Source: Luteibacter mycovicinus (GTDB lineage Bacteria > Pseudomonadota > Gammaproteobacteria > Xanthomonadales > Rhodanobacteraceae). Taken from it: a stretch of 64,000 nucleotides of DNA. The stretch is from the NCBI RefSeq assembly GCF_000745235.1, contig NZ_JQNL01000001.1, positions 1,488,001 to 1,552,000 on the forward strand, written 5' to 3'. The notes under the pieces are model-generated. The model saw only the letters and a program-made list of their open reading frames with translations, was not told the origin of the DNA and ran no database searches. Shown here piece by piece: positions 38,441 to 46,821 of the stretch; the first letter of the stretch is position 1, and every line of letters begins with the position of its first letter. The position numbers and the translations under genes are program-made.

Positions 38441-39523
38441 TCAGGCGGCAGGTCCGCGCCAGATCGAAGGTGAGACGGGAACGGTGCCGCGCATGAGCAG
38501 GCGGGCCGTACGAAGTAGCGCGGCGCGTACGACGCGGTGACCTTCGAGGCCGACCTCGACGCTGAATTCGCCGGTGGGGTGTTCGATGGAGAGCGTGCGT
38601 GTGTCGCCTTCGCTCTGCGTCGCCAGGTCGAACGCGACCGAGCCCGGCAGCACCGCGGCCGTGGCGACGGTGACCGCGCCCAGCACGCCGATCGACGTGT
38701 GGCAGTCGTGCGGGATGAAGGTGCGCGTGCCGAGCGTTCCACCGGCGCGAGGCACCGAAACGAGAGTGATCTTGGGCACCGGCTTCGAGCTGACGTCACC
38801 GAGGTTCATCAGCGGCGCGGCCTGCAGGCGCAGCGCCTCGATGCGTGCCTTCAGCGCGTCGTTGGCGTCGAGCTCGGCGGGAGTCTCGTCACCGCGCACG
38901 CCCAGATCGGCCGCCGCGACGATCATGACGGGCATGCCGTTGTCGATCAGGGTCATCTCGATGCCGTCCACCGTGTCGCGTACGTTGCCGGTGGGCAGCA
39001 GGCTGCCGGTGAGCGAGCCTTCCGTATCGAGGAAGCGACAGGTCACCGGCGCGGCCGGGCGCGGCACGCCATCGATACGAGCGTCACCGTCGTACATCGG
39101 GACGCCGTCGGGCGTGACGATGGTGATTTCGGCGATGACGCCGGTGTTCACCGTGCGCACGCGGCGCGTCGTCGTCCCCGCGTCGGCAGCGATCAGCCCG
39201 GCTTCGATAGCGGCCGGCAATGCGGCTGCCAGCATGTTGCCGCAGTTGGGCGTGGTGTCGACGCGCGCGTCGGCGATGCCGACCTGACCGAACAGGAAGT
39301 CGAGGTCGGCGGCGCCGTCGGCCGGAATCGAAAGAATGCCGGCCTTGCTGGTCAGCGTCCTGGCGCCGCCCAGACCGTCGATCTGGCGCTCATCGGGCGA
39401 GCCCATGACCGCAAGAATGACCGTATCGCGTGTGGCCTTATTGTCGGGGAGGTCGCGGGCCAGGAAGAACGGACCCTTGGACGTGCCGCCGCGCAGGTAC
39501 CAGCAGGGAATCTCGTGAGCCAT
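38441..39523 (-). CDS. galD: 4-oxalomesaconate tautomerase GalD
   Basis: GalD converts the keto and enol forms of 4-oxalomesaconate. The 360-residue product belongs to the PrpF/diaminopimelate-epimerase-like fold: MAHEIPCWYLRGGTSKGPFF, IDGLGGARTLTSKAGI, VDTTPNCGNMLAA (a catalytic Cys position), and FIPHDCHTSIGVLGAVTVA. The ATG at 39523 gives the family N-terminus; the frame extends 21 codons further without support. It is the first gene of the galD-galB-galC-ligI-dctA operon and lies behind an inverted repeat that looks like a LysR-type site. Confidence 0.9.
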   Translation of the reverse strand: MAHEIPCWYLRGGTSKGPFFLARDLPDNKATRDTVILAVMGSPDERQIDGLGGARTLTSKAGILSIPADGAADLDFLFGQVGIADARVDTTPNCGNMLAAALPAAIEAGLIAADAGTTTRRVRTVNTGVIAEITIVTPDGVPMYDGDARIDGVPRPAAPVTCRFLDTEGSLTGSLLPTGNVRDTVDGIEMTLIDNGMPVMIVAAADLGVRGDETPAELDANDALKARIEALRLQAAPLMNLGDVSSKPVPKITLVSVPRAGGTLGTRTFIPHDCHTSIGVLGAVTVATAAVLPGSVAFDLATQSEGDTRTLSIEHPTGEFSVEVGLEGHRVVRAALLRTARLLMRGTVPVSPSIWRGPAA

Positions 39524-39604
39524 CGATGCAGGACGCCGTTCGGGAATAACAGCGACGATGGTCGTCCCGCGAGACCCCGTGAACAACGCGATGCCCTGCG
39601 TATC

Positions 39605-39627
39605 TGATATGCGTTATTCGCATATCA
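39605..39627. promoter_or_regulatory. LysR-type operator candidate upstream of galD
   Basis: A perfect 9-bp inverted repeat with arms TGATATGCG and CGCATATCA and a 5-nt spacer is centred 93 nt upstream of the galD start. Its core fits the LysR box T-N11-A. It lies between galD and the LysR gene encoded on the same strand, so that regulator is the natural candidate to bind it. Confidence 0.65.
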
Positions 39628-39660
39628 CCGCTCAAGTCTTGCGTATTGTGCATTGCAGCA

Positions 39661-40587
39661 TCAGGTCGGAGGATCGAGCTTGCCTTCGGCTATCAGCTCG
39701 TCGACCAGCAGCAGCGCGCGTTCCGTGATCGGACTCATCGGTCGCTGCGTGGGTGTCGCGACCACCAGCCGGGTCACGATATTGGGCATCACGATCGGCA
39801 CGGCATGCAGGTCATGTGGCCCACGCCGCGAAAGCACCGCATTACGCGAAAGCACACCGTAGCCCACCCCGCGTTCGACCAGATCGAGCAGCGAGCGCAC
39901 CGAGTCGATTTCCAGCCTTACGTCCAGCGATACGCCGTAACGCGCCGCGTCCGCCTCGATCAGCTGACGGACGGAATGCAGCGGCGAAGGGATGATCAGC
40001 GGGTACTGACCCAGCGTGGCAAGGGGGACATTCTCGGGCATCGAATGCCCGTCTTTCCGGCTGCCGATCAGGTAGAGCTCTTCGGAATGCACATGTCGGA
40101 AACGCATGTTCGCATTGACCGACGGGTTGTACAGCAAGGCGCAATCGAGGCGGCCGAGCTGCAGCCATTCCAGCAGGCTGGCGCTCAGTGCCTCCACCAC
40201 GCTGATCTGCGCGGCGGGATAGCGTTCACGAAAACGCATCACCAGATCCACGGTGAGCAGGCTGCCCACACTGGGCGGCAGACCGATGGCGATCTTGCCG
40301 CCGAACACGCCGCGAGCCTGTCCGAGCTGCATGCGCGCGACCTCCACCTGACGGAGGATGCCGCGACCGTGTTCTACCAGTTCGCGCCCCGCATCGGTGG
40401 CCACGACGCCGCGTCCGTTGCGCTCGAGCAGGTGCGTGCCCAGCTCGATCTCGAGCTGACGGACCTGTCGACTGAGCAGGGACTGTGAAACGTCGAGCGT
40501 GGCGGCCGCACGCGTGAGGCTGCCGAATTCGACGATGCGGATGAAGCTCTGCAGGTGTTTCAGGTCCACGGTCGGTTCGCGCGCCAT
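39661..40587 (-). CDS. LysR-family transcriptional regulator of the gal operon
   Basis: The 308-residue protein has an N-terminal winged helix-turn-helix (LKHLQSFIRIVEFGSLTRAA, then LDVSQSLLSRQVRQLE) and a C-terminal effector-binding domain from about residue 92 (GGKIAIGLPPSVG...). It is on the same strand as galD, 137 nt upstream, rather than divergent. In P. putida a LysR protein (GalR) controls gallate catabolism, so this is probably its functional counterpart, responding to a pathway acid. The effector cannot be read from the sequence. Confidence 0.9.
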   Translation of the reverse strand: MAREPTVDLKHLQSFIRIVEFGSLTRAAATLDVSQSLLSRQVRQLEIELGTHLLERNGRGVVATDAGRELVEHGRGILRQVEVARMQLGQARGVFGGKIAIGLPPSVGSLLTVDLVMRFRERYPAAQISVVEALSASLLEWLQLGRLDCALLYNPSVNANMRFRHVHSEELYLIGSRKDGHSMPENVPLATLGQYPLIIPSPLHSVRQLIEADAARYGVSLDVRLEIDSVRSLLDLVERGVGYGVLSRNAVLSRRGPHDLHAVPIVMPNIVTRLVVATPTQRPMSPITERALLLVDELIAEGKLDPPT

Positions 40588-40633
40588 GTCGTGATCAGGA
40601 CCCGATTATGTGCGCAGATGCGTGCAGGCTGCC

Positions 40634-41986
40634 TCACGGGCTGCCGATGCCGCCCAGGTTGACCATCACGCGAAGTCCGACAACGATGGCATTCGCCGGA
40701 ACGCGCCTGACGCCTGCGGTGTTGCCGAGAATGTCCGGATGCACGATGTACTGCAGATTGGGAACCAGACTCACCACCGGGAGGAGCTTGTAGCTGTAGT
40801 TGAGTTCGGTCATCCATTCGTTACGATCGAACCGCGCGTCGGTACCGCTGTTTCTGTGGATGAGGTCGTCTTCGTAGGCCACCGCTTTGCGACTGAACCG
40901 GAAGAGCGTCGCCTGGAATCCCAGCGAGTCGTTGGGACGGCCGGCCGCAAGGCCAGTCCACAGCGCGCCGAATGTCGACTGCAGCGTGTAGTTTTCCGCA
41001 TTGTCCAGCGGACCGGTCAGTGAGCCGAAGATCGCGAGATGGCGAGTATCGGTCGTCGGGTCGGGCTTCCAGATCACTTTGTCCGCGAGCACGTAAAGTC
41101 CGTAGCGGCCACCGTCGTAGGTTCGCGCCGTGCCACCCGACAGTGCGCGATGCTGCCCCTGGGTATTCAGCTCCGGATCGGTGAAGTCCGCCGAGTTGTA
41201 CCAGCCGCCGATTTTCAGATGCCTCGGGTAGGGATCGTTGGCGAAGCTGGTCTCGTAGCCTGTTTCGACCGGGATCATCACACCGGTGGAGTCATTCAGG
41301 CCGAGGTTGAGGCCGTTGTTGTTCCTGCGCTCCGGGTTGATCTCGAACGCGCCGATCGACACATATCGCGCATCCGGCTGGTACTTAACGCGGGCGCCCC
41401 AGTTCACGTACGGGAAACCGCTGAAACCACCCGACGTATTGGTCAGCTGGAACGGGCAGTCCGGTGCCGAGACGAAGCGACAGCCATACGTCGACCGCGC
41501 GAACTGCCAGGTCGCGTTCATCCGTCCGGCGAGCACGTTGAGGTGGCTGCCTGCGAACTGTTGCTCCCATGTCAGGGTTGCCAGCTGCCATTGGCGCTTC
41601 GGATACCAGTAGCCCTGAACCTTCTGAATCACGCCGATATCCTCGGCGGCAAGGCTGTGCCCGTAGTAACGGGTGAAGGTGACATGCACTTTGGCGCCTG
41701 CGATCCCCGCCAGCCTGGCCATGTCGAGATCGGCACCGCCCACCACGCCGCCGCCGTTGGTTGCGCCGAGCCGCTCGCCACCGCGCACGCTGGCCAACCA
41801 GTCGTTGTCCCAGACAAAACGCAGCGAGACACCCTGGTCGCGAAGTTTGTCGACGGGACCTCGGGTGTCCTTCGCCGTTGCCGGCGCCGTCTGCCCCGGC
41901 TCCGGTCTACCGGTTGTCGCCTGCGCGTCCACGACGCCCGTGGCAACGATAGCGAGCAGGACGGTGGCGATGCGGTGGAACGTCAT
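40634..41986 (-). CDS. OprB-family carbohydrate-selective porin
   Basis: The 450-residue protein has a signal peptide (cleavage near GVVDA-QAT) and an outer-membrane beta-barrel composition. The opening after the signal (LRDQGVSLRFVWDNDWLASVRGGER) and later segments such as NWGARVKYQPDARYVSIGAFEINP and NELNYSYKL-like (MTELNYSYKLLPVVSLVPNLQYIVHPD) are those of the OprB sugar porins. Its C-terminus is LGGIGSP rather than the usual aromatic last residue. It lies 46 nt upstream of the LysR gene on the same strand, so transcription may read through. Confidence 0.87.
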   Translation of the reverse strand: MTFHRIATVLLAIVATGVVDAQATTGRPEPGQTAPATAKDTRGPVDKLRDQGVSLRFVWDNDWLASVRGGERLGATNGGGVVGGADLDMARLAGIAGAKVHVTFTRYYGHSLAAEDIGVIQKVQGYWYPKRQWQLATLTWEQQFAGSHLNVLAGRMNATWQFARSTYGCRFVSAPDCPFQLTNTSGGFSGFPYVNWGARVKYQPDARYVSIGAFEINPERRNNNGLNLGLNDSTGVMIPVETGYETSFANDPYPRHLKIGGWYNSADFTDPELNTQGQHRALSGGTARTYDGGRYGLYVLADKVIWKPDPTTDTRHLAIFGSLTGPLDNAENYTLQSTFGALWTGLAAGRPNDSLGFQATLFRFSRKAVAYEDDLIHRNSGTDARFDRNEWMTELNYSYKLLPVVSLVPNLQYIVHPDILGNTAGVRRVPANAIVVGLRVMVNLGGIGSP

Positions 41987-42121
41987 GAGCGCAGACCCCC
42001 TTCAGACAGCCGGGACACCGGCTGGGCGGGAGCGATGCTGGCGGTGCGGCGGCAGGCAAACAACGCCCGGGCGCGCCTATCAGCTATGCGTAAAACTCAT
42101 GCCTTGCGTGACGCCATGACT

Positions 42122-42138
42122 TTGATGCAACGCATCAA
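42122..42138. promoter_or_regulatory. Palindrome upstream of the OprB gene
   Basis: A perfect 7-bp inverted repeat (arms TTGATGC and GCATCAA, 3-nt spacer) lies 136 nt upstream of the OprB start codon and just past the end of the GH15-like gene. It has the look of a repressor operator, but no regulator can be assigned. Confidence 0.4.
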
Positions 42139-42151
42139 CCCAATTCTGCGG

Positions 42152-43156
42152 TCACACCGCGCGCAAAGGGTCGGTCTGCGGCAGTGCCGCATGACGAAGC
42201 GCCGGCGGCAATCCGGCATCACCGTATCGCTCGGTGTAGCGCGCGAGCGTCGAAACGAAGGCCTCGTCGGCTCCCCATGAAGCGGCATCCACCTCCACCG
42301 ACTGCACGTGGACGTGGCTCAGGAGGTCGACACATTCCTGCCGGTAGCCCAGCGCGAGGAAACGCGCGGCGGCGCGGGAGCACTCGCCCAGCGGGGCCGG
42401 CGCGTAGCCGTGCGTACCGGGCCGCTCGCAGATCATTCCGGCGCCCGTCGCGCACGCGAGCTTCAGCTCGAGGACGTCCCGGAGACGTTCGTCGAAATCC
42501 TCACCCTTGTAGCGGCAACGGTCGCTCCACCAGGTCCAGTAATGAATGGTGTCACCTAGACCGTGCAGCGTGTCCGCGATCAGCGCCGGACCGCCGTCCA
42601 GCGGCGCGGCGGCGATGACCAGCGCCGCACTCTGCCCCGCGCGGACGTGCACGGACGCCGAAGCGCACTCGTCGCTGAAATCCAGCAGGTGCGAGCACGC
42701 CACGTAGGCGCCGTCGACGGTGCGTCCTTCGAGACCCGGAGCGGCATCCACGGCGAGCCCGCACGTGAGGCGGAACGTCACCTCGCCCTCGGTGCAGGTC
42801 ACGATACGGACGAAACGGCCCGCGGCGACGGCGTCTCCCTGCCCCGGCCGCCCTTCGGCCAGCGCCATGAAGTCGACGACGCGAAGCTCGGCGGCGCCAA
42901 TGCGCCCCGTGGACTCGATGACGTTGGTACCCGGCACGTACGCCTGGTCCCAGACGACGTCGCCGTCCACGTCGAGCAGCAGCAGGGACCGATCGACCCG
43001 TGACGACGCCAGCGCGGGCTTCGAGCGATCGAGCGACAGGCACGCCAGGGCGGCGTCGGCGCGCACGCGCCCGAACCCACGCAAGTCGCCGATGGGGAGG
43101 CCGCCCGAGGGTGTCAGGCCCTCATGCAGCATGGTGGCCGGCTGTTGTGCTTGCAC
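42152..43156 (-). CDS. Shortened GH15/trehalase-like protein, catalytic part apparently lost
   Basis: The roughly 334-residue product resembles the start of GH15 trehalase/glucoamylase-like proteins: LPIGDLRGFGRVRADAAL, then VPGTNVIES, a beta-sandwich, and YWTWWSDRCRYKG. In the family that tryptophan-rich motif leads into the helical catalytic domain with an R-N-W-D-Y-R-Y-x-W-x-R-D segment. Here that segment is not visible and only about 100 residues follow. GTG at 43156 has AGGAAG about 7-9 nt upstream; ATG 43132 is the alternative. The function may be non-enzymatic. Similarity is judged from memory of the family. Confidence 0.5.
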   Translation of the reverse strand: MQAQQPATMLHEGLTPSGGLPIGDLRGFGRVRADAALACLSLDRSKPALASSRVDRSLLLLDVDGDVVWDQAYVPGTNVIESTGRIGAAELRVVDFMALAEGRPGQGDAVAAGRFVRIVTCTEGEVTFRLTCGLAVDAAPGLEGRTVDGAYVACSHLLDFSDECASASVHVRAGQSAALVIAAAPLDGGPALIADTLHGLGDTIHYWTWWSDRCRYKGEDFDERLRDVLELKLACATGAGMICERPGTHGYAPAPLGECSRAAARFLALGYRQECVDLLSHVHVQSVEVDAASWGADEAFVSTLARYTERYGDAGLPPALRHAALPQTDPLRAV

Positions 43157-43315
43157 GTCGGTTCTTCCTGGCGCCTGGGGAGGGACGCCGAGCGGCGCGG
43201 AGGTTGGGCCAGCGACCGGCAAGGCGACGTGAACACGCCGTACCTTCGTTCAATTTCGCCGGACGCAGCGGGGCGTAGAATGAGAAAAGGCGTGGGTACC
43301 CAACAGGTGACAGGC

Positions 43316-45655
43316 ATGAGTGACAAAGACGTTCCGGGTTTCGAGCCCTACGACGGCCCGGCAGGCGGATGGGGCGCCCTGGGTGCCGTAGCCCGCGCCC
43401 TAAGCGGCCAGATGGCGATCGCGCGCGAATCCATCGCCTTGCACAAGGTCAACCAGCCCCAGGGTTTCGATTGTCCGGGCTGCGCATGGCCCGATCCGAA
43501 GGAAACCTCGTCGTTCGAGTTCTGCGAGAACGGCGCCAAGGCCGTGTCGTGGGAAGCGACGGCCAAGCGCGTGAAGCCGGAATTCTTTGCGACGAACAAG
43601 GTCGCCGATCTGTGGAATCTCACCGACTACACCCTCGAGGGGCTGGGTCGGCTGACCCATCCCCTCGTTTACGACCACGCCAGCGATACCTACCAGCCGA
43701 TCGGGTGGGACGCCGCGTTCGAGCGCATCGGCGCGGCGCTGCGTGCGCTGCCCGACCCGGATATGGCCGAGTTCTACACCTCCGGGCGCGCGTCCAACGA
43801 AGCGGCATTTCTGTACCAGCTGTTCGTCCGTGAGTTCGGCACCAACAATTTCCCCGACTGCTCGAACATGTGCCACGAAGCCACCAGCGTGGGCCTGCCG
43901 CAGTCGCTGGGGTCGGGCAAGGGCACGGTGACGCTCGACGACTTCGAACACTGTGACGCCATCTTCTGCATCGGCCACAACCCGGGCACCAACCATCCGC
44001 GCATGCTGTCCACGCTGCGCGAGGCGTCGCTACGCGGTGTGCCCATCGTCGTGCTCAATCCCCTACCCGAGCGCGGCCTGGAGCGATTCACCTCACCGCA
44101 GCATCCGGTCGAGATGATCACCAACCGTTCGGTGCGCATCGCCTCGACCTATTACAAGCTGAAGATCGGCGGCGATGTGGCCGTGCTCAAGGGCATGATG
44201 AAGTACCTCCTGGTCGAGGACGCGAAGGCGCTGGCGGAAGGCATGCCTGGCGTCATCGATCGCGACTTCATCGAGGCGAACACCGGCGGTTTCGACGCGC
44301 TGGTCGCCGATGTGGAAGCCACCGAATGGCATGCGATCGAACGCAAGTCGGGCCTGACCCGCGCGGAGATCGAACACGCCGCCGGGATCTACGCCAGGGC
44401 CAGCAAGGTCATCGTCTGCTACGGCATGGGCATCACGCAGCATGCCCACGGCACCGAGAATGTCCAGCAGATCGCCAACCTGCTGCTCATGCGCGGCAAC
44501 ATCGGCCGGGAAGGTGCGGGCATCTGCCCGCTGCGTGGGCATAGCAACGTACAGGGCGATCGCACGGTGGGCATCACCGAGAAGCCTAACGCGGCCCTCA
44601 ATGAGGGCATCCGTAAGACCTACGGTTTCGAACCGCCGGTCGAACACGGCCACGATGCGGTCGCGGCCGTCATCGCTATCCGCGAAGGGCGTTCGAAGGC
44701 GCTGGTCGCACTCGGCGGCAACCTGGCCGTCGCCATGCCTGACACGGAAGAAACCTTCGCCGCGATGCGCGGCCTCGACCTCGCCGTGCATATCGCGACC
44801 AAGCTCAATCGATCGCACCTGATCATTGCGAAGGAGTCGCTGATCCTGCCCTGCCTCGGCCGTACGGAACTCGACGAGCAGGCCACGGGGCCGCAGGCGG
44901 TCACCGTGGAAGATTCGATGTCCATGGTGCATGCGTCGGCGGGAACGCTCACGCCCGCCTCGGAGCATCTGCGCTCCGAGCCCTGGATCGTGCGTGGTAT
45001 CGCCAAAGCGACACTGCCCGATACGAAGGTCGATTGGGACCGCCTCGTCGGCGATTACAACCTCATCCGCGATGACATCGAGAAGGTCTTTCCGATCTTC
45101 TACGACTTCAACAAGCGCGTGAACGTGCCGGGCGGCTTTCGTCTTCGCGTCGCCGCCAGCGAGCGCGCCTGGGATACACCGGACAAGCGTGCGCAGTTCC
45201 TGATCGCGCGCGGTCTGGACGAAGACGAGCCGCTGGGCGACGACGACCTGATGCTCACGACGATCCGCTCGCACGACCAGTACAACACGACGATCTACGG
45301 CCTCAACGACCGCTACCGCGGCGTGACCGGCCGACGCGACGTCATCTTCATGCACGAGAAAGATCTCGCCGCGCGCGGGCTCAGGCAGGGCGATCGCATC
45401 GATGTCTTCGCCACAGGGGTCAACGTGGCCGATGGTAAGGAGCGCGCCGTACGCGGCTTCACGGCCGTGGCCTTCGACATCGCCGAGGGTTCGGTGGCGA
45501 TGTATTACCCCGAAGGAAATGCACTGATCGCGCTCGAGAGTCACGATCGCCGCTCGGGCACACCGGCGTACAAGTCGGTACCGGTGCGTATCGTGGCTTC
45601 CACCCTGCCGGCGGATCCTCGCGACAAACGCAAGGCATCGCATGCCGTCGCCTGA
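43316..45655 (+). CDS. ydeP: FdhF/YdeP family molybdopterin oxidoreductase
   Basis: The 779-residue protein is a bis-MGD molybdoenzyme of the formate-dehydrogenase-like YdeP group. It starts MSDKDVPGFEPYDGPAGGWG; the N-terminus has GFDCPGCAWPDP (Cys53, Cys56), too few cysteines for the usual 4Fe-4S cluster. The likely molybdenum ligand is Cys186 in NMCHEATSVGL, matching the C/U-H-x-x-S/T pattern of formate dehydrogenases. Further motifs are GHNPGTNHPRML, NIGREGAGICPLRGHSNVQGDR and the C-terminal SHDQYNTTIYGLNDRYRG. The electron partner and substrate are unknown; E. coli YdeP is linked to acid resistance. fdhD overlaps its end by 14 nt. Confidence 0.92.
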   Translation: MSDKDVPGFEPYDGPAGGWGALGAVARALSGQMAIARESIALHKVNQPQGFDCPGCAWPDPKETSSFEFCENGAKAVSWEATAKRVKPEFFATNKVADLWNLTDYTLEGLGRLTHPLVYDHASDTYQPIGWDAAFERIGAALRALPDPDMAEFYTSGRASNEAAFLYQLFVREFGTNNFPDCSNMCHEATSVGLPQSLGSGKGTVTLDDFEHCDAIFCIGHNPGTNHPRMLSTLREASLRGVPIVVLNPLPERGLERFTSPQHPVEMITNRSVRIASTYYKLKIGGDVAVLKGMMKYLLVEDAKALAEGMPGVIDRDFIEANTGGFDALVADVEATEWHAIERKSGLTRAEIEHAAGIYARASKVIVCYGMGITQHAHGTENVQQIANLLLMRGNIGREGAGICPLRGHSNVQGDRTVGITEKPNAALNEGIRKTYGFEPPVEHGHDAVAAVIAIREGRSKALVALGGNLAVAMPDTEETFAAMRGLDLAVHIATKLNRSHLIIAKESLILPCLGRTELDEQATGPQAVTVEDSMSMVHASAGTLTPASEHLRSEPWIVRGIAKATLPDTKVDWDRLVGDYNLIRDDIEKVFPIFYDFNKRVNVPGGFRLRVAASERAWDTPDKRAQFLIARGLDEDEPLGDDDLMLTTIRSHDQYNTTIYGLNDRYRGVTGRRDVIFMHEKDLAARGLRQGDRIDVFATGVNVADGKERAVRGFTAVAFDIAEGSVAMYYPEGNALIALESHDRRSGTPAYKSVPVRIVASTLPADPRDKRKASHAVA

Positions 45656-46454
45656 TCGCCCGCCGCCTGCGGGATGCGCGACGCGGCCCGTGCTCCGTTA
45701 CGAGCGCGGCCAGGCGACGGAAGATGACGACCGGCTTGCCGAAGAGGTGCCGGTCGCCATGCATTTCGACGGGCGGCCGTTCGCGGTGATGATGGCGACG
45801 CCGTGCGATCTGGAGGATTTCGCGCGCGGGTTCGCGTTGACGGAAGGCAAGGTCGCTTCGATCGACGACATCGTGTCCGTAGAGGTGAGTGAGGTGCTCG
45901 AGGGGATCACGGTGGATGTGCGGACGGTGGGAAACACCCGTTCCGGCGATACGCGCCGCGGTGAACTCCCCGGGCGCAGCGGCTGCGGCATCTGCGGCAG
46001 CCGCGAGCTCGAGGACGTGGTCCGCCACCCGGGCCCCGTCGGTTCAGGCCCCACGATTACCCCCGCCGCCATCGAACACGCTCTCGAACTACTCCGCGCG
46101 TCGCAACCCATCAACGCCTTCACCGGCTCCGTTCACGCCGCTGCCTGGGCCCTCCCCGACGGCACGCTGATCCACGTTCGCGAGGACGTCGGCCGGCACA
46201 ATGCGCTCGACAAACTCATCGGCGTCCTGCTGACGTCCCGCGTGGATACAAACGAGGGTTTCGTCGCGATCACCAGCCGGGCCAGTTACGAAATGGTGAC
46301 CAAGGCGGCGGTCGCGGGCATCACCGTGGTGGTCGCTATCTCCGCGCCCACCGCGCTGGCGGTCCACCTCGCCGCGGATTGCGGCGTCACCCTGGTGGGC
46401 TTCGCACGACCGGGACGTTTCAACGTCTACACACGCCCCCAGCGCATCGTGTAA
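45642..46454 (+). CDS. fdhD: Formate dehydrogenase accessory sulfurtransferase FdhD
   Basis: FdhD passes sulfur from a cysteine desulfurase to the molybdenum cofactor of formate-dehydrogenase-like enzymes. The 270-residue product has EEVPVAMHFDGRPFAVMMATP, EDFARGFALTEG, the catalytic CGICG loop (Cys115, Cys118), FTGSVHAAAW, REDVGRHNALDKLIG and SRASYEMVTKAA. It overlaps the YdeP gene by 14 nt, so the two are coupled. That supports sulfuration as a requirement of this YdeP protein. Confidence 0.96.
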   Translation: MPSPDRPPPAGCATRPVLRYERGQATEDDDRLAEEVPVAMHFDGRPFAVMMATPCDLEDFARGFALTEGKVASIDDIVSVEVSEVLEGITVDVRTVGNTRSGDTRRGELPGRSGCGICGSRELEDVVRHPGPVGSGPTITPAAIEHALELLRASQPINAFTGSVHAAAWALPDGTLIHVREDVGRHNALDKLIGVLLTSRVDTNEGFVAITSRASYEMVTKAAVAGITVVVAISAPTALAVHLAADCGVTLVGFARPGRFNVYTRPQRIV

Positions 46455-46482
46455 TCAGCACCGACGCGTGACGCGCGATGGA

Positions 46483-46821
46483 TCAGCCCCGGCGTCGACG
46501 CAGGCTGTCTTTCACGTCCACATCGAAACGCACCGTCGTCGCGACCGTATCGTATCCAGGGATATCGAAGACCAGACCGTCCTTGCTGGGCAGACGCGAC
46601 TGCAAGTCTTCAAGCGCCAGCCGCGGTACTTCCATCCGCCACTCGTGTGCATTGCCCGACAGCCCACACACCACGGCGTCGGTCGCATCGACGGCGTAGC
46701 GCATGGTGAATACCGTGCCGAAGGCTGTCGAACCGAGCAACGCGACGTCCTGCAACAGTTCGCTCAGTTCGTCCTCGTCGATGCGCACGCGGATCGTGTC
46801 GTTCTCCAGTTGCACTCTCAT
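46483..46821 (-). CDS. Hypothetical protein coupled to mobA
   Basis: The 112-residue acidic protein MRVQLENDTIRVRIDEDELS is not a family I can name with confidence. It has alternating beta-like stretches (TVFTMRYAVDATDAVVCGLSG, VATTVRFDVDVKDSL) and no signal peptide or membrane segment. Its ATG overlaps the mobA stop (ATGA), so it is translated with the molybdenum-cofactor genes moeA and mobA. A role around molybdoenzyme maturation is inference from position only. It is convergent with fdhD. Confidence 0.75.
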   Translation of the reverse strand: MRVQLENDTIRVRIDEDELSELLQDVALLGSTAFGTVFTMRYAVDATDAVVCGLSGNAHEWRMEVPRLALEDLQSRLPSKDGLVFDIPGYDTVATTVRFDVDVKDSLRRRRG

